Notes under the pieces: model-generated
Told to the model about the DNA's origin: nothing
What the model saw: the letters and a program-made list of their open reading frames with translations, nothing else
The model's database searches: none
Made by a program: the position numbers and the translations under genes
Source: an uncultured Chloroflexota bacterium
GTDB lineage: Bacteria > Chloroflexota > Dehalococcoidia > GIF9 > AB-539-J10
DNA: 45,021 bases
Assembly (NCBI GenBank): GCA_903884455.1
Contig: CAISEW010000050.1
Location: forward strand, 1-45,021
Direction of reading: 5' to 3'
Shown: in pieces, positions 8,218-16,776 of the stretch
Layout of the letters: the number at the start of each line of letters is the position of its first letter
Numbering within the stretch: position 1 is the stretch's first letter

Positions 8218-9513
8218 TCAGGGCCTCTCCCACACGGCTGCCATTCCTTGTCCACCACCAATACACATGGTTTCCAAGCCACGATGCAGATTTCTACGCA
8301 CCATATCGTAGATGATGGTGACTGCTATTCTCGCTCCGGTGCAGCCAATAGGATGACCCATAGATATGCCACTACCATGAGGGTTAACGTGGCCAAAATC
8401 CCAACCAAGCTCTTTCATGCACCCTAGTACCTGAGCAGCAAAGGCTTCATTAAGTTCAATAACATCCAAATCTTTATTGCCAAGCCCCGTCTTTTTGAGC
8501 ACCTTTCTTACTGCCGGCACAGGGCCTAATCCCATGTATTTGGGGTCTGTCGCACCGGAAGCCCAGGCTCTCAGGGTTGCCATAGGTTCGAGATCCAATT
8601 CTCTAGCTTTGTCTCGGGACATAAGCACTACAGCAGCCGCAGCATCATTAATCCCCGAAGAGTTACCGGCAGTGACTGTTCCGTCTTTTCGGAATGCCGG
8701 AGGAAGCTTGGCCATTTTCTCCATGAAAGTGTCCATAGGCCGCTCATCAGTATCAAAAACAATGGGCTCTCCCTTTTTCTGAGGAATAAGAAAAGGAACT
8801 ATCTCATCCTTAAATAAACCCTCCACTATGGCTTGGCGCGCCCGCACATGGCTAAGATAGCCTATCTCATCCTGTTGTTGACGAGTGAAACCATATCTCC
8901 TGGCGATTTCCTCTGCCGTATTTCCCATATGATAGCCGTAGAATATTTCCCACAATCCATCATAGACCATGAGGTCTATAATCTCTCCCCTGGCTCCCAC
9001 ATCCATGCGATAGCCCCAGCGAGCTTTAGGGAGAAGATAAGGGGTGTTACTCATGCATTCCATGCCTCCAGCGACCACAACATCGGCTTCGCCCAGCATT
9101 ATGGCTTCTGCTCCCAAAGTGATAGCTTTTAAACCTGAGGCGCAGACTTTATTCACTGTAAAGGCAGGGGTCTCTTTAGGAATGCCGGCGTAGATGCAGA
9201 CCTGGCGAGCTGTGTTCTGTCCTTGCCCTCCTTGAAGGACATTCCCCATAATTACTTCGTCAACCTGAACAGGATGCAAAGAAGAATCGTAAGCATAGTG
9301 CTTTTTCTCCAGCTCTATTATTCCATCAGGCTTGAGTGCGTCAGAGCCGTAACTGAGTAATTCTTCACCGGACTTCGGCCTTAGTCCTGCTCGCTTAAGC
9401 GCCTCTTTGATTACCGCAGCACCTAGCTCAACAACAGGTATATCTTTTAAAGAACCACCAAAGGCGCCGATAGCTGTCCGGGCACCACTAATGACAACTA
9501 CTTCTTTTTGCAT
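8218..9513 (-). CDS. Thiolase family protein (acetyl-CoA C-acyltransferase)
   Basis: A thiolase of 431 residues, which either cleaves 3-ketoacyl-CoA with CoA or condenses two acyl-CoAs. The nucleophile is C124 in VNKVCASGLKA, the conserved NEAFA is present, H387 lies in GHPIGCTGAR and the second cysteine is C417 in CIGGGQGMA. It is longer than the usual 390-400 residues because of an insertion at about 46-82 (between RAGLRPKSG and VQVDEVIMGNV), just before the strand that leads to the active-site region. An AAGGAG ribosome binding site precedes the ATG. With the downstream APH-like gene six bases away and a DUF35 plus SCP-x thiolase pair upstream, it belongs to a minus-strand acyl-CoA cluster. 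Confidence 0.92.
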   Translation of the reverse strand: MQKEVVVISGARTAIGAFGGSLKDIPVVELGAAVIKEALKRAGLRPKSGEELLSYGSDALKPDGIIELEKKHYAYDSSLHPVQVDEVIMGNVLQGGQGQNTARQVCIYAGIPKETPAFTVNKVCASGLKAITLGAEAIMLGEADVVVAGGMECMSNTPYLLPKARWGYRMDVGARGEIIDLMVYDGLWEIFYGYHMGNTAEEIARRYGFTRQQQDEIGYLSHVRARQAIVEGLFKDEIVPFLIPQKKGEPIVFDTDERPMDTFMEKMAKLPPAFRKDGTVTAGNSSGINDAAAAVVLMSRDKARELDLEPMATLRAWASGATDPKYMGLGPVPAVRKVLKKTGLGNKDLDVIELNEAFAAQVLGCMKELGWDFGHVNPHGSGISMGHPIGCTGARIAVTIIYDMVRRNLHRGLETMCIGGGQGMAAVWERP

Positions 9514-9606
9514 GCTCTAATCTCCTTCTATCAGAATTTCCGCTCAGCTAGTACAATCCAGATATCCGAGCGGAGCCAAATCGCAATCCAGCACTCTAAT
9601 GCAGGG

Positions 9607-10023
9607 CTACGAAGGTCTGAATGCCAAAAAGGTCGTCGAGTTTTCTCCTTCGCCGCTATGTAAGAACTCTACCTCAAGAGGAGTGCCAATTTTTATGGTT
9701 TCAGGCTTGTTGCCATCCACTCCCTCAATGCGAGCAACAACCCTTGCCCCCTCCTCCAACCCTACGACTCCACAAACATAAGGGTGTTTCCTATCGTAAC
9801 CTTCTTTTATCATGAATGGAGGGCCTATAGCTATGCAGGTGAAGGCAGCAAGCTTGCCCTTTCCTTTCATCTCAACCCATTCCATTTCAGAGCCATAACA
9901 CTTAATGCAAATGGAGCGAGGAGGGACGAAAAGGACACCACACTTCTGACACCGTGACCCCATCAGTTTATCTTCGCTGAGAAATTGCTCATAAGAAATA
10001 TCATTAAAGGGCCTTCCTTCCAT
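9607..10023 (-). CDS. Zn-ribbon / OB-fold (DUF35) acyl-CoA-associated protein
   Basis: This 138-residue protein has the rubredoxin-like zinc ribbon CQKCGVLFVPPRSICIKC near residues 25-42, followed by an OB-fold region (GKLAAFTCIAIGPPFM, HPYVCGVVGLEEG, EGVDGN, GTPLEVEFL). Proteins of this family partner thiolases and HMG-CoA synthase-like enzymes and are thought to help bind or channel acyl-CoA. That fits its position 16 bases after an SCP-x-type thiolase gene. The start is the ATG at 10023, preceded by AAAGGAG; a longer frame reaching 10149 would run into the upstream gene and has no supporting site. Confidence 0.88.
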   Translation of the reverse strand: MEGRPFNDISYEQFLSEDKLMGSRCQKCGVLFVPPRSICIKCYGSEMEWVEMKGKGKLAAFTCIAIGPPFMIKEGYDRKHPYVCGVVGLEEGARVVARIEGVDGNKPETIKIGTPLEVEFLHSGEGENSTTFLAFRPS

Positions 10024-10039
10024 TTGCTTTGTCTCCTTT

Positions 10040-11305
10040 TTATCTTCTTTCCAGAATGGTAAGCGTACAGGTACCCCCTGTCCCCCCCAGGCTCTGGGTT
10101 GCCCCGACTCGCAAATCCTTAATGGGAACCTGCCTTTCTCCAGCTTCACCCCTTAATTGCTTCCAAATTTCCACAAGTTGCCCTGTGCCTGTGGCCCCCA
10201 CGGGATGACCTTTGCATTTAAGTCCCCCCGAGGTATTGATGGGCTTGGAGCCATCCAATCTTGTCAAGCCTTCCTCTACCGCTTTATATCCTTCCCCGGG
10301 CTTGAAAAAACCCAGGTCCTCGATGTGCAGGATTTCAGCTATGGAGAAGCAATCATGCACCTCGGCAATTTGAACGTCTTTGGGCTTGAGTCCCGACAGC
10401 TCGTAAGCTTCTTGTGCTGCATATCTCGTGGCTTCAAAATAGGTAAGGTCTTCTTTGGCATGCAAGCCTTTGCCACTCCCCTGTCCTATACCGACAACAT
10501 ATAATGGGTTATCAGTAAAGTCTTTGGCTATCTTCTCTGCTACCAACAAAACACAGCTTGCTCCGTCGCTTATGGGGCAGCAATCATAGAGATGCATAGG
10601 CCAGGCAACCACAGGATTAGCCCTGGGATCACGGAGAAATTCCTTTTCATCTCTCCAGGCAGGTACAGGCTCTCCTTTATTTTTAGCTTTTTCAATTCTT
10701 TGATTCATAATATCGCGGATGGAGACATTAAACTGTGCCTTAGGATTGAGGCGAGCATTATTATGGCTCTTTATGGTGACATTCATTAGATGCTCCCGGC
10801 TGGCTCCATATCTGGCAAAATAAGCAGTGGCCATGGCACCAAAAACACCTGGGAAGGTAAATCCCGCTTTCACTTCGTAAGGACTAGCTGCCATTGCCAG
10901 TCCTTGTGTAACTTCCTCTGTGCTGCGTTTCGACATCTCCTCGACCCCACCAACCAAGACCACATCATAAAATCCTGAGGCTATAGCAAAAACCCCTTCT
11001 CTAAAAGCAAGTGCGCTTGAAGCACAGGCACCCTCCGTCCGCGTTGCCGGCTTCGGTGTAAGCCCGAGCAAATCCGAGATTATCGGCCCCCAGTGTCCTT
11101 GATGTACAAAAAAATCGTTCGTGAAATTCCCCAAATAAAGAGCATCAATATCTTTGGGGTCTATTCCTTTATCCACCGTGGAAAGCATTTCATGGAAAGC
11201 TTCAGCAAACAAGTACTTAGAGTCCTTGTCGCTAAACATGCCGAACTTCGACATCCCTGCACCCACCACAGCTACCCCCCTTCCCAATTTTCTTCGCCCT
11301 CGCAT
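10040..11305 (-). CDS. SCP-x-type thiolase-like protein
   Basis: A 421-residue member of the thiolase superfamily, of the non-specific lipid-transfer protein (SCP-x) type found in bacteria and archaea. The likely nucleophile is C94 in EGACASSALAFREG. The family-typical HDCFSIAEI motif replaces the NEAF of ordinary thiolases, and GHPVGATGTGQ carries the catalytic histidine. An AGGAGGTG sits three bases before the ATG. It is followed immediately by the DUF35 protein, a pairing known for this family in which the two proteins form a complex. The natural substrate is uncertain; an acetoacetyl-CoA or 3-ketoacyl-CoA role is likely given the adjacent classical thiolase. Confidence 0.9.
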   Translation of the reverse strand: MRGRRKLGRGVAVVGAGMSKFGMFSDKDSKYLFAEAFHEMLSTVDKGIDPKDIDALYLGNFTNDFFVHQGHWGPIISDLLGLTPKPATRTEGACASSALAFREGVFAIASGFYDVVLVGGVEEMSKRSTEEVTQGLAMAASPYEVKAGFTFPGVFGAMATAYFARYGASREHLMNVTIKSHNNARLNPKAQFNVSIRDIMNQRIEKAKNKGEPVPAWRDEKEFLRDPRANPVVAWPMHLYDCCPISDGASCVLLVAEKIAKDFTDNPLYVVGIGQGSGKGLHAKEDLTYFEATRYAAQEAYELSGLKPKDVQIAEVHDCFSIAEILHIEDLGFFKPGEGYKAVEEGLTRLDGSKPINTSGGLKCKGHPVGATGTGQLVEIWKQLRGEAGERQVPIKDLRVGATQSLGGTGGTCTLTILERR

Positions 11306-11366
11306 TTCACCTCCTGAGTAGGAAGTTATTTACAATTTTCCTACTATATCAAATTCTTGGGCTACA

Positions 11367-11882
11367 TTAAAGAATTATCTTGGGGCGGCACATATTACAA
11401 AAATGCGCCTCCTTCAAGTCAGTATCAGCCAGACTATTAGAAAAGTGCATGACACATTTGTTATTGGGGCAATGTCCCAGGCCGAAGGTATGCCCTACTT
11501 CATGAACTATCTCCTTGGTGGCTCTTTCCTGAAATAAAGCTTCGTCCGGAGCCAAGCCATAATATTCCTGCCTTAGCCGACACATGGATACGATTGTTGT
11601 TCCCGAGACCATATCAGCTTCACCAAATACGAAGTTAAGCCTGGGAACATAAAGGTCAACATCCGCTATACCTACAACCTTTTCCTCTCCTTCCGACTTT
11701 TTAAGAGAGGCCAGCAATTTTGAGGAAAAGTATTGCCTCCTCTCTGGATTATAGGCCTGGGCTAAATCGCTAAAACCTGCTTTTATTTCTACCGGACAAT
11801 GGAAAATACCGCCAACCCTATCCTTAAGCTCCTCCATTATCTGGTCAGGTATATCGCCTAATGGTTTAAGCGTGATCTTCAC
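11367..11882 (-). CDS. amzA: Archaemetzincin family zinc metalloprotease
   Basis: A 171-residue protein with the archaemetzincin signature: HEVGHTFGLGHC with zinc ligands H127, H131 and H137 and catalytic E128, followed by C138, C143, a methionine (M145) and the pair C162/C165 in CNMC. The four cysteines form the second, structural zinc site known for this family. The N-terminal GDIPDQIMEELKDRVGGIF segment is also typical. Archaemetzincins occur widely in archaea and patchily in bacteria; they are putative aminopeptidase-like enzymes and their substrate is not established. No signal peptide is visible, so it should act in the cytoplasm. A palindromic repeat lies upstream of its start. Confidence 0.9.
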   Translation of the reverse strand: MKITLKPLGDIPDQIMEELKDRVGGIFHCPVEIKAGFSDLAQAYNPERRQYFSSKLLASLKKSEGEEKVVGIADVDLYVPRLNFVFGEADMVSGTTIVSMCRLRQEYYGLAPDEALFQERATKEIVHEVGHTFGLGHCPNNKCVMHFSNSLADTDLKEAHFCNMCRPKIIL

Positions 11883-11991
11883 TTAATTTTTTGCTTGCGC
11901 TCTTCTCCCAAACAGTTTCCTGAGATTTTACCACAGACTGAGCAGCACATGATGCGTAAGTATAATTAACCACATAATCTTGCCTAAAATT

Positions 11992-12070
11992 TCTCGCCCT
12001 CGATGGGAGAGAATTAAGGTGAGGGTGAAATCCCCCTCCCTCTAACTCCCTCCCACCAGGGGAGGGAGAC
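11992..12070. repeat. Two-hairpin palindromic repeat (family 1, copy 2)
   Basis: This is the reverse-oriented counterpart of the element at 7001-7091. It shows the CTCGATGGGAGAG hairpin, AAGGTGAGGGTGAAA linker, then CCTCCCTCTAACTCCCTCCC and an ACCAGGGGAGGGAG hairpin. It lies between the divergent amzA and folC genes. The open frame running across it is repeat translation. Confidence 0.75.
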
Positions 12071-12126
12071 CTATAAGGAATTTTGTAACTGACTATAGTA
12101 CAATTGCTGGATATCGAGGCGAGGAA

Positions 12127-13446
12127 TTGAATTACAGTCAAGCGGAAAAGTATCTCAATAGTTTTACTAATTATGAACTGATTCTGGGCATAACTTATGC
12201 CCAGCCTGGTTACAGCTTAAAGCACGTAGAAGAGCTACTAAACCGTATGGGCAACCCTCAGTTGGCAGCCAGGACGATTCACATCGCCGGCACTAAAGGG
12301 AAAGGAAGTGTGGCGGCTATGATTGCTCAGGTCTTGAGCGCTTCAGGATATAAAACAGGACGGTATACCTCCCCCCACCTCCATAATTTGAGAGAGCGTA
12401 TTAACATAGATGGTAGTTCGATTCCTGAAGCTGAGTTTGCTGCGGCTATGGCTGAGGTCAAGCCTTTTATCGAATCAATGAAGCAAGACACTACCTTCAG
12501 GCAACTGACTTATTTTGAGGCATTGACTGCGCTGGCATTTGCTTATTTCCAGAAAAAGCGGGTGGACTTTCAAGTTCTGGAGGTCGGTCTAGGGGGCAGG
12601 CTTGATGCCACTAATGTAGCCAGGCCTGTAGTCTGTATTATTACTTCTATTAGCCTGGACCATACTCAGATTCTGGGTAACAGCCTGGAGGAAATAGCCC
12701 GGGAAAAAGCCGGCATTATCAAGTCCGGCTGCTGGGTGGTGCTTTCTCCCCAGCCAGAAGAGGCAGCTTCGGTAATCAGCAATATTTGTCGGGAGAAGGA
12801 AGCAAAGGTGGTTCAGGTAGGCAAGGATGTCACCTGGCGTAAGATAGGCGGTGACCTTCATCATCAATCGCTAGTAATCGAGAGTAGAACAAGCAAATAT
12901 CAAGTTAACATTCCTCTTCTAGGCGACTTCCAGCTTGAGAATGCGGCCACTGCCGTAGCTGTTTTAGAGATATTGGTCTCTATGGGCTTTGCCATCTCAA
13001 CCGCCCATATTGCTCAAGGGCTTGCCCAAGTTAAGTGGCCGGGGCGATTCCAAATTTTACAGCAACACCCTACGGTGTTGGTTGATGGTGCTCATAACGT
13101 GGCGTCAATGAAAAGGCTAGTCAATAATATCAAAGCATACTTCGCTCACAAACGGATTGTTCTTGTTTTCGGGACATCCTGTGACAAAGACATACCAGGA
13201 ATAATAAATGAGTTAGTCCCCCTCTCCCCTCAAGTTATAATCACACAGGCATCCCACTCCCGTGCTGCCCCCATTCCAACCCTGGTTGCCGAGTTTAGCA
13301 AGCGTGGTATTGAGCCTGAAACCAAAGAAACTGTAACCGAAGCCATATCCCGAGCTCTATCTCTGGCAAACAGGACAGACGTTATCTGCGTTACCGGCTC
13401 TCTGTTTGTCGTGGCGGAAGCGTTAGATTATTTCTCAGTGGGCTGA
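12127..13446 (+). CDS. folC: Bifunctional folylpolyglutamate synthase / dihydrofolate synthase
   Basis: FolC adds L-glutamate to dihydropteroate or to folates using ATP. The 439-residue length is normal. The ATP-binding loop is GTKGKGSVAAM (55-65), followed by the Mur-ligase-type region TSPHLHNLRERI, the EVGLGGRLDATN motif, ISLDHTQILG and the C-terminal-domain motif VDGAHN. The start is TTG at 12127, placed four bases after GAGGCGAGG. The frame ends in convergent overlap of 19 bases with the SWIM protein on the other strand. The downstream hpt and ade genes deal with purines, so the region has a nucleotide and pterin flavour, although no single operon is proven. Confidence 0.95.
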   Translation: MNYSQAEKYLNSFTNYELILGITYAQPGYSLKHVEELLNRMGNPQLAARTIHIAGTKGKGSVAAMIAQVLSASGYKTGRYTSPHLHNLRERINIDGSSIPEAEFAAAMAEVKPFIESMKQDTTFRQLTYFEALTALAFAYFQKKRVDFQVLEVGLGGRLDATNVARPVVCIITSISLDHTQILGNSLEEIAREKAGIIKSGCWVVLSPQPEEAASVISNICREKEAKVVQVGKDVTWRKIGGDLHHQSLVIESRTSKYQVNIPLLGDFQLENAATAVAVLEILVSMGFAISTAHIAQGLAQVKWPGRFQILQQHPTVLVDGAHNVASMKRLVNNIKAYFAHKRIVLVFGTSCDKDIPGIINELVPLSPQVIITQASHSRAAPIPTLVAEFSKRGIEPETKETVTEAISRALSLANRTDVICVTGSLFVVAEALDYFSVG

Positions 13447-13703
13447 GTTTCCATAGGAGAGACCAGGGCTTCCTTGGGTAACATCTTGCCTAGAATCTGC
13501 TGGAGCGCCATGACATGGCTACATATCTCCCACTGGGAAAAGAAACGGCAGGTACACTGCCATTTTCCATGGGCATAGCTTAGCTTATGGTCATCGTTCT
13601 CCCCACGGAAAACAGCGGTTAAACCTGAGAAAGTGACACGATCTGGTTCTTGAGCATACCTTTTGGCTTTTTCAATCTTCCCGATAAGGCTGGACCGCAT
13701 CAT
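13428..13703 (-). CDS. Small SWIM zinc-finger protein
   Basis: This 91-residue protein consists largely of one SWIM zinc finger: C50 and C52 in WQCTCRFF, then C61 and H63 in EICSHVMALQQIL, giving the pattern C-x-C-x8-C-x-H. SWIM domains bind DNA or proteins and are often attached to helicases or transposases; here the domain stands nearly alone. The 3' end overlaps the end of folC on the opposite strand by 19 bases. No function beyond zinc binding can be proposed. Confidence 0.75.
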   Translation of the reverse strand: MMRSSLIGKIEKAKRYAQEPDRVTFSGLTAVFRGENDDHKLSYAHGKWQCTCRFFSQWEICSHVMALQQILGKMLPKEALVSPMETQPTEK

Positions 13704-13802
13704 ACTCTCTTATTTTAAGTATACAACAGGGCACAGGAAAAGTCCAGCCTCCGTAACCAGATGCAATTATGCTATCATAATAGTTGGTTTGGAAATGATG
13801 TA

Positions 13803-14330
13803 ATGGTCTTTCAGCCGCAACCCAAAATTCTTATCAGCCGTGACGAGATAGCTAAAGCTGTAGACAGGCTGGCTCGTGACATTGAGAGGGATTATCAAGG
13901 TAAGCAGCCTTTGCTCATTAGCGTCCTGAAGGGGTCTTTTGTGTTTATGGCTGACCTTATTCGCCAGCTTGATTTGCCCCTGGAGCTTGAGTTTATCAGG
14001 CTCTCCAGCTACGGTGCTGCCAGGGAGAGTTCGGGCAAAGTGAGAGTAGTTCAAGGGGCCAAGACGCCTATAAAAGACAGAGACATTCTGGTGGTTGAGG
14101 ATATCGTGGATACTGGAATTACCATCTCTTTTTTACTCGATTACTTGAAGAAGAAGAAGCCCGCTTCGCTGAAGCTCTGCGTTCTAACAGACAAGCCATC
14201 TCGGCGCAGGGTTCCGGTACCCATTGATTACCTGGGCTTCACCGTGCCCAATAAATTTATCGTGGGATATGGACTGGACTTTGATGAGAGGTTCCGCAAT
14301 TTGCCCCACATATATACCTTAGAGGATTAG
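13803..14330 (+). CDS. hpt: Hypoxanthine phosphoribosyltransferase
   Basis: Hpt transfers phosphoribose from PRPP to hypoxanthine or guanine for purine salvage. The PRPP loop is LVVEDIVDTGIT, the early LISVLKGSFVFMADLIRQL segment carries the conserved KGS, and the C-terminal GFTVPNKFIVGYGLDFDERFRNLP is diagnostic. Starting at ATG 13803 gives 175 residues (MVFQPQPKILISRDEI), the normal length; an ATG at 13761 would add 14 residues unlike the family. The ribosome binding site is weak for either start. ade begins three bases after its stop, so the two form a purine salvage operon. Confidence 0.93.
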   Translation: MVFQPQPKILISRDEIAKAVDRLARDIERDYQGKQPLLISVLKGSFVFMADLIRQLDLPLELEFIRLSSYGAARESSGKVRVVQGAKTPIKDRDILVVEDIVDTGITISFLLDYLKKKKPASLKLCVLTDKPSRRRVPVPIDYLGFTVPNKFIVGYGLDFDERFRNLPHIYTLED

Positions 14331-14333
14331 GAG

Positions 14334-16064
14334 ATGAATTTAAAGAAGCTGATTTCTGTGGCTAGAGGGGAAACACCCGCTGATTTGCTCCTTAAAAATG
14401 CCCGGATAGTAAATACTTTTATCGGAGAAATAGAGCAAGCCGATGTGGCTATCTATGGCGATAGGATTGCCGGAGTAGGAGATTATGATAATGCCAAGGA
14501 AATTATCGATTTACAAGGCCGGTTTTTAGCTCCCGGGCTGATTAATGGACATACTCATATAGAAAGCTCTATGCTACACCCGGCAAGGTATGCTCAAGCC
14601 GTGGTCCCCAGAGGCACTCTAGCTGTGGTCACTGACTTACATGAAATCGCTAACGTTTGTGGACCTGAAGGTATAAAATTTGTCATGGATTGGGCACGAA
14701 AGCTCCCACTGGATATGTTATTCATGGCTCCGTCATGCGTGCCAGCAACCCATCTGGAGACATCAGGCGCTCAAATCACCTCCAAAGAAGTAAAGAAAAT
14801 TCTAGCCTCCCCCAATGTAATTGGCCTGGGAGAGATGATGAACTTTCCGGGCGTGATTAGCGGGGATGAAGAGGTTTTGCAAAAGATCGGCGCCTCTCAG
14901 GGCAAGGTTATTGATGGGCATGCTCCGGGACTCGGTGGCAAAGAACTGAATGCTTACTTATCCGCTGGCATCCTTTCCGACCACGAATCCACAACCCTGG
15001 AGGGAGGAAAGGAAAAGTTGCGCCGGGGCATGTACTTGATGATTCGAGAGGGCTCTTCAGAGAAGAATTTGGACGCTCTTCTGCTTTTGGTTACCGATAA
15101 TACCTATAAAAGATGCTTCTTCGTGGTGGATGACCGCAATTGCTCTGATTTACTTCGGGAAGGCGATATTGACGCTGTGGTCCGAAAGGCTATTGATAGA
15201 GGCCTGGAACCGGTCCGGGCAATTCAAATGGCAACGATTAACGCTGCCGAGTATTTCAGGCTTTATGATAGGGGAGCCATCGGCCCTGGTTATATAGCCA
15301 ACCTCATAACCATCACTGACCTGGCTAAATTAGAGATAGACATTGTGTTCTACCAAGGGAAGCTGGTGGCAAAACAAGGCAAGCTCTTGTTCCCCCCACC
15401 CCCTGTTACTCCGGAGCTAAGAGGCACGGTACGCATTAAGCCTCTTATGGGGAAATCGCTGAAAATTCCTCTCCCTCGAAGGGAGAGGTTAGGTGAGGGT
15501 GAAACCCCTGAGGAAAGCTACCCAGTCATCGAAATCATCCCCGGACAGATAGTCACCAAGAAGGCGGTGGAAAAGATAAAAGTTGTGGATGGGGTGGTGA
15601 TGCCTGACGTGGAAAGAGATATTCTAAAGCTGGTGGTGGTGGAAAGACACAAGGCTAGCGGCAACATCGGATTGGGACTAGTCAAGGGATTTGGCTTAAA
15701 GAAAGGAGCATTAGCCTCATCAGTGGCTCATGACTCCCACAACATAATAGCGGTGGGTACCAATGACTTCGACATTCTCAAGGCAATCGAGGAAATTAAT
15801 AGGCTGCAAGGCGGGCTGGTTGTTTGCGCCAACCTGGAAATTCTCGCTTCTTTACCCTTGCCCATCGCTGGCTTGCTTTCTCCCGAGCCGCTAGATGTAG
15901 TCGTGTTCCAGCATGAAAAAGTAGAGAAGGCTGCTGCCAGCCTGGGGAACTTGCCTCCAGCACCATTTTCTATCTTATCTTTCCTGGCTCTGCCTGTAAT
16001 TCCCGAACTCAGGCTGACCGATTTAGGCTTGGTGGACGTCAACGAGTTTAAGTTGATCAAGTAG
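14334..16064 (+). CDS. ade: Adenine deaminase, interrupted in frame by a repeat-encoded segment
   Basis: Adenine deaminase converts adenine to hypoxanthine, which the product of the gene just upstream (hpt) then salvages. The amidohydrolase metal motif is GHTHIESS (72-79, H73 and H75); further family motifs are VTDLHEIANV, DGHAPG, SDHEST and the C-terminal SVAHDSHNIIAVGTND. At 576 residues it is near the usual length. Around residue 380 the sequence KIPLPRRERLGEGET is encoded by half of the interspersed family 1 repeat (15467-15507), followed by an ordinary catalytic C-terminal part, so the insertion is in frame and probably tolerated in a loop between the two domains. The start ATG follows AGGAG closely after the hpt stop. 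Confidence 0.93.
   Translation: MNLKKLISVARGETPADLLLKNARIVNTFIGEIEQADVAIYGDRIAGVGDYDNAKEIIDLQGRFLAPGLINGHTHIESSMLHPARYAQAVVPRGTLAVVTDLHEIANVCGPEGIKFVMDWARKLPLDMLFMAPSCVPATHLETSGAQITSKEVKKILASPNVIGLGEMMNFPGVISGDEEVLQKIGASQGKVIDGHAPGLGGKELNAYLSAGILSDHESTTLEGGKEKLRRGMYLMIREGSSEKNLDALLLLVTDNTYKRCFFVVDDRNCSDLLREGDIDAVVRKAIDRGLEPVRAIQMATINAAEYFRLYDRGAIGPGYIANLITITDLAKLEIDIVFYQGKLVAKQGKLLFPPPPVTPELRGTVRIKPLMGKSLKIPLPRRERLGEGETPEESYPVIEIIPGQIVTKKAVEKIKVVDGVVMPDVERDILKLVVVERHKASGNIGLGLVKGFGLKKGALASSVAHDSHNIIAVGTNDFDILKAIEEINRLQGGLVVCANLEILASLPLPIAGLLSPEPLDVVVFQHEKVEKAAASLGNLPPAPFSILSFLALPVIPELRLTDLGLVDVNEFKLIK
15467..15507. repeat. Half copy of family 1 repeat inside ade
   Basis: The segment reads CCTCTCCCTCGAAGGGAGAGG followed by TTAGGTGAGGGTGAAACCCC, the same hairpin and tail as in the repeats at 7001-7091 and 11992-12070. 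Only one of the two hairpins is present. The frame of ade stays open through it. Confidence 0.75.
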
Positions 16065-16068
16065 AATT

Positions 16069-16089
16069 AACTCCGATGTAATCGGAGTT
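16069..16089 (+). terminator. Hairpin after ade, probable terminator
   Basis: Five bases after the ade stop lies AACTCCGAT-GTA-ATCGGAGTT, a perfect nine-base stem with a three-base loop, followed by TTTCCT. The T tract is short, so efficiency is uncertain. Confidence 0.55.
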
Positions 16090-16176
16090 TCCTATGCCGA
16101 TTCCGGTTAGCGATAAATCCATTTCCCTTTATTAATATCTTCGCAGTTGTCCGCGGGTCTCCGATCAGCCGCGCCT

Positions 16177-16578
16177 TTACACGTCGGCTGCAATCTCTTG
16201 TTGGGTGATTATCTCTTCTTTCGGATTTGGACCGTATTTATTGTCTCCAGGCTGGCTGTCCGTACAAGTGAGGACCAGAAACCAGATTGAGCCCGCAATC
16301 GGGATCAGATTTATCAACAAGTACCAACCGCTTTTCCCAACATCATGGAGCCGTCGAACCGATACGGCTAGCCCTGGAACAAAGACTGCGAGAGCATATA
16401 AAATAGATAATAGGCCAAGGCCAAATACTGCAAAGGTTAGTAGTCCGATGCCCAAGTCAATGAGAGAGGCCACAAGGCCGAAGATGAAATTGAAAAGAAC
16501 GAACATCCAGTATTCTTTCCTCCTTGCACGCCCGCTGAACACTGCATACTTTTTCAGCACTTTGATATACCAACTCAT
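16177..16578 (-). CDS. DUF805 family small membrane protein
   Basis: A 133-residue inner membrane protein of the DUF805 family (YhaH-like). The N-terminal YAVFSGRARRKEYWMFVLFN is the family hallmark, and VRRLHDVGKSGWYLLINLIPIAG marks the second conserved part. Hydrophobic segments are seen at about 25-45, 48-70 and 85-103. The family function is unknown. A promoter-like pair (TTGATA, 18 bases, TATAAT on the minus strand, 16689-16718) lies upstream. The gene is the last of four small minus-strand genes separated by attC-like hairpins, and DUF805 proteins are often found among accessory genes. Confidence 0.88.
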   Translation of the reverse strand: MSWYIKVLKKYAVFSGRARRKEYWMFVLFNFIFGLVASLIDLGIGLLTFAVFGLGLLSILYALAVFVPGLAVSVRRLHDVGKSGWYLLINLIPIAGSIWFLVLTCTDSQPGDNKYGPNPKEEIITQQEIAADV

Positions 16579-16688
16579 GTTACTTCTCCTTTCGCTCGTT
16601 TGTCGTTTTGTCGGACGGCAAGCGGGATATTCTCGCCGCCCAACATCTATTTTTATACCTATTTTCTATTCTCACTCTATAAGAATAG

Positions 16689-16718
16689 ATTATATAGGAA
16701 GGCAGTATTAAATATCAA
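16689..16718 (-). promoter_or_regulatory. Sigma-70-type promoter candidate upstream of the DUF805 gene
   Basis: On the minus strand TTGATA and TATAAT are separated by 18 bases, pointing at the DUF805 gene about 110 bases downstream. A GTTGGGC core-like site and an imperfect hairpin (16607-16644) lie in the leader. Confidence 0.45.
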
Positions 16719-16776
16719 GTGTGAAATATTAAGGATTTCCCCATTTAGATTGTGTTGAAATGTGAGGGATAATTCG

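Noticed and set aside
10024-10149. N-terminal extension of the DUF35 protein
   Set aside because: It would overlap the SCP-x thiolase gene; the ATG at 10023 has a proper ribosome binding site.
11866-12141. Minus-strand 91-residue frame between amzA and folC
   Set aside because: It runs across the second family 1 repeat, and overlaps both gene starts.
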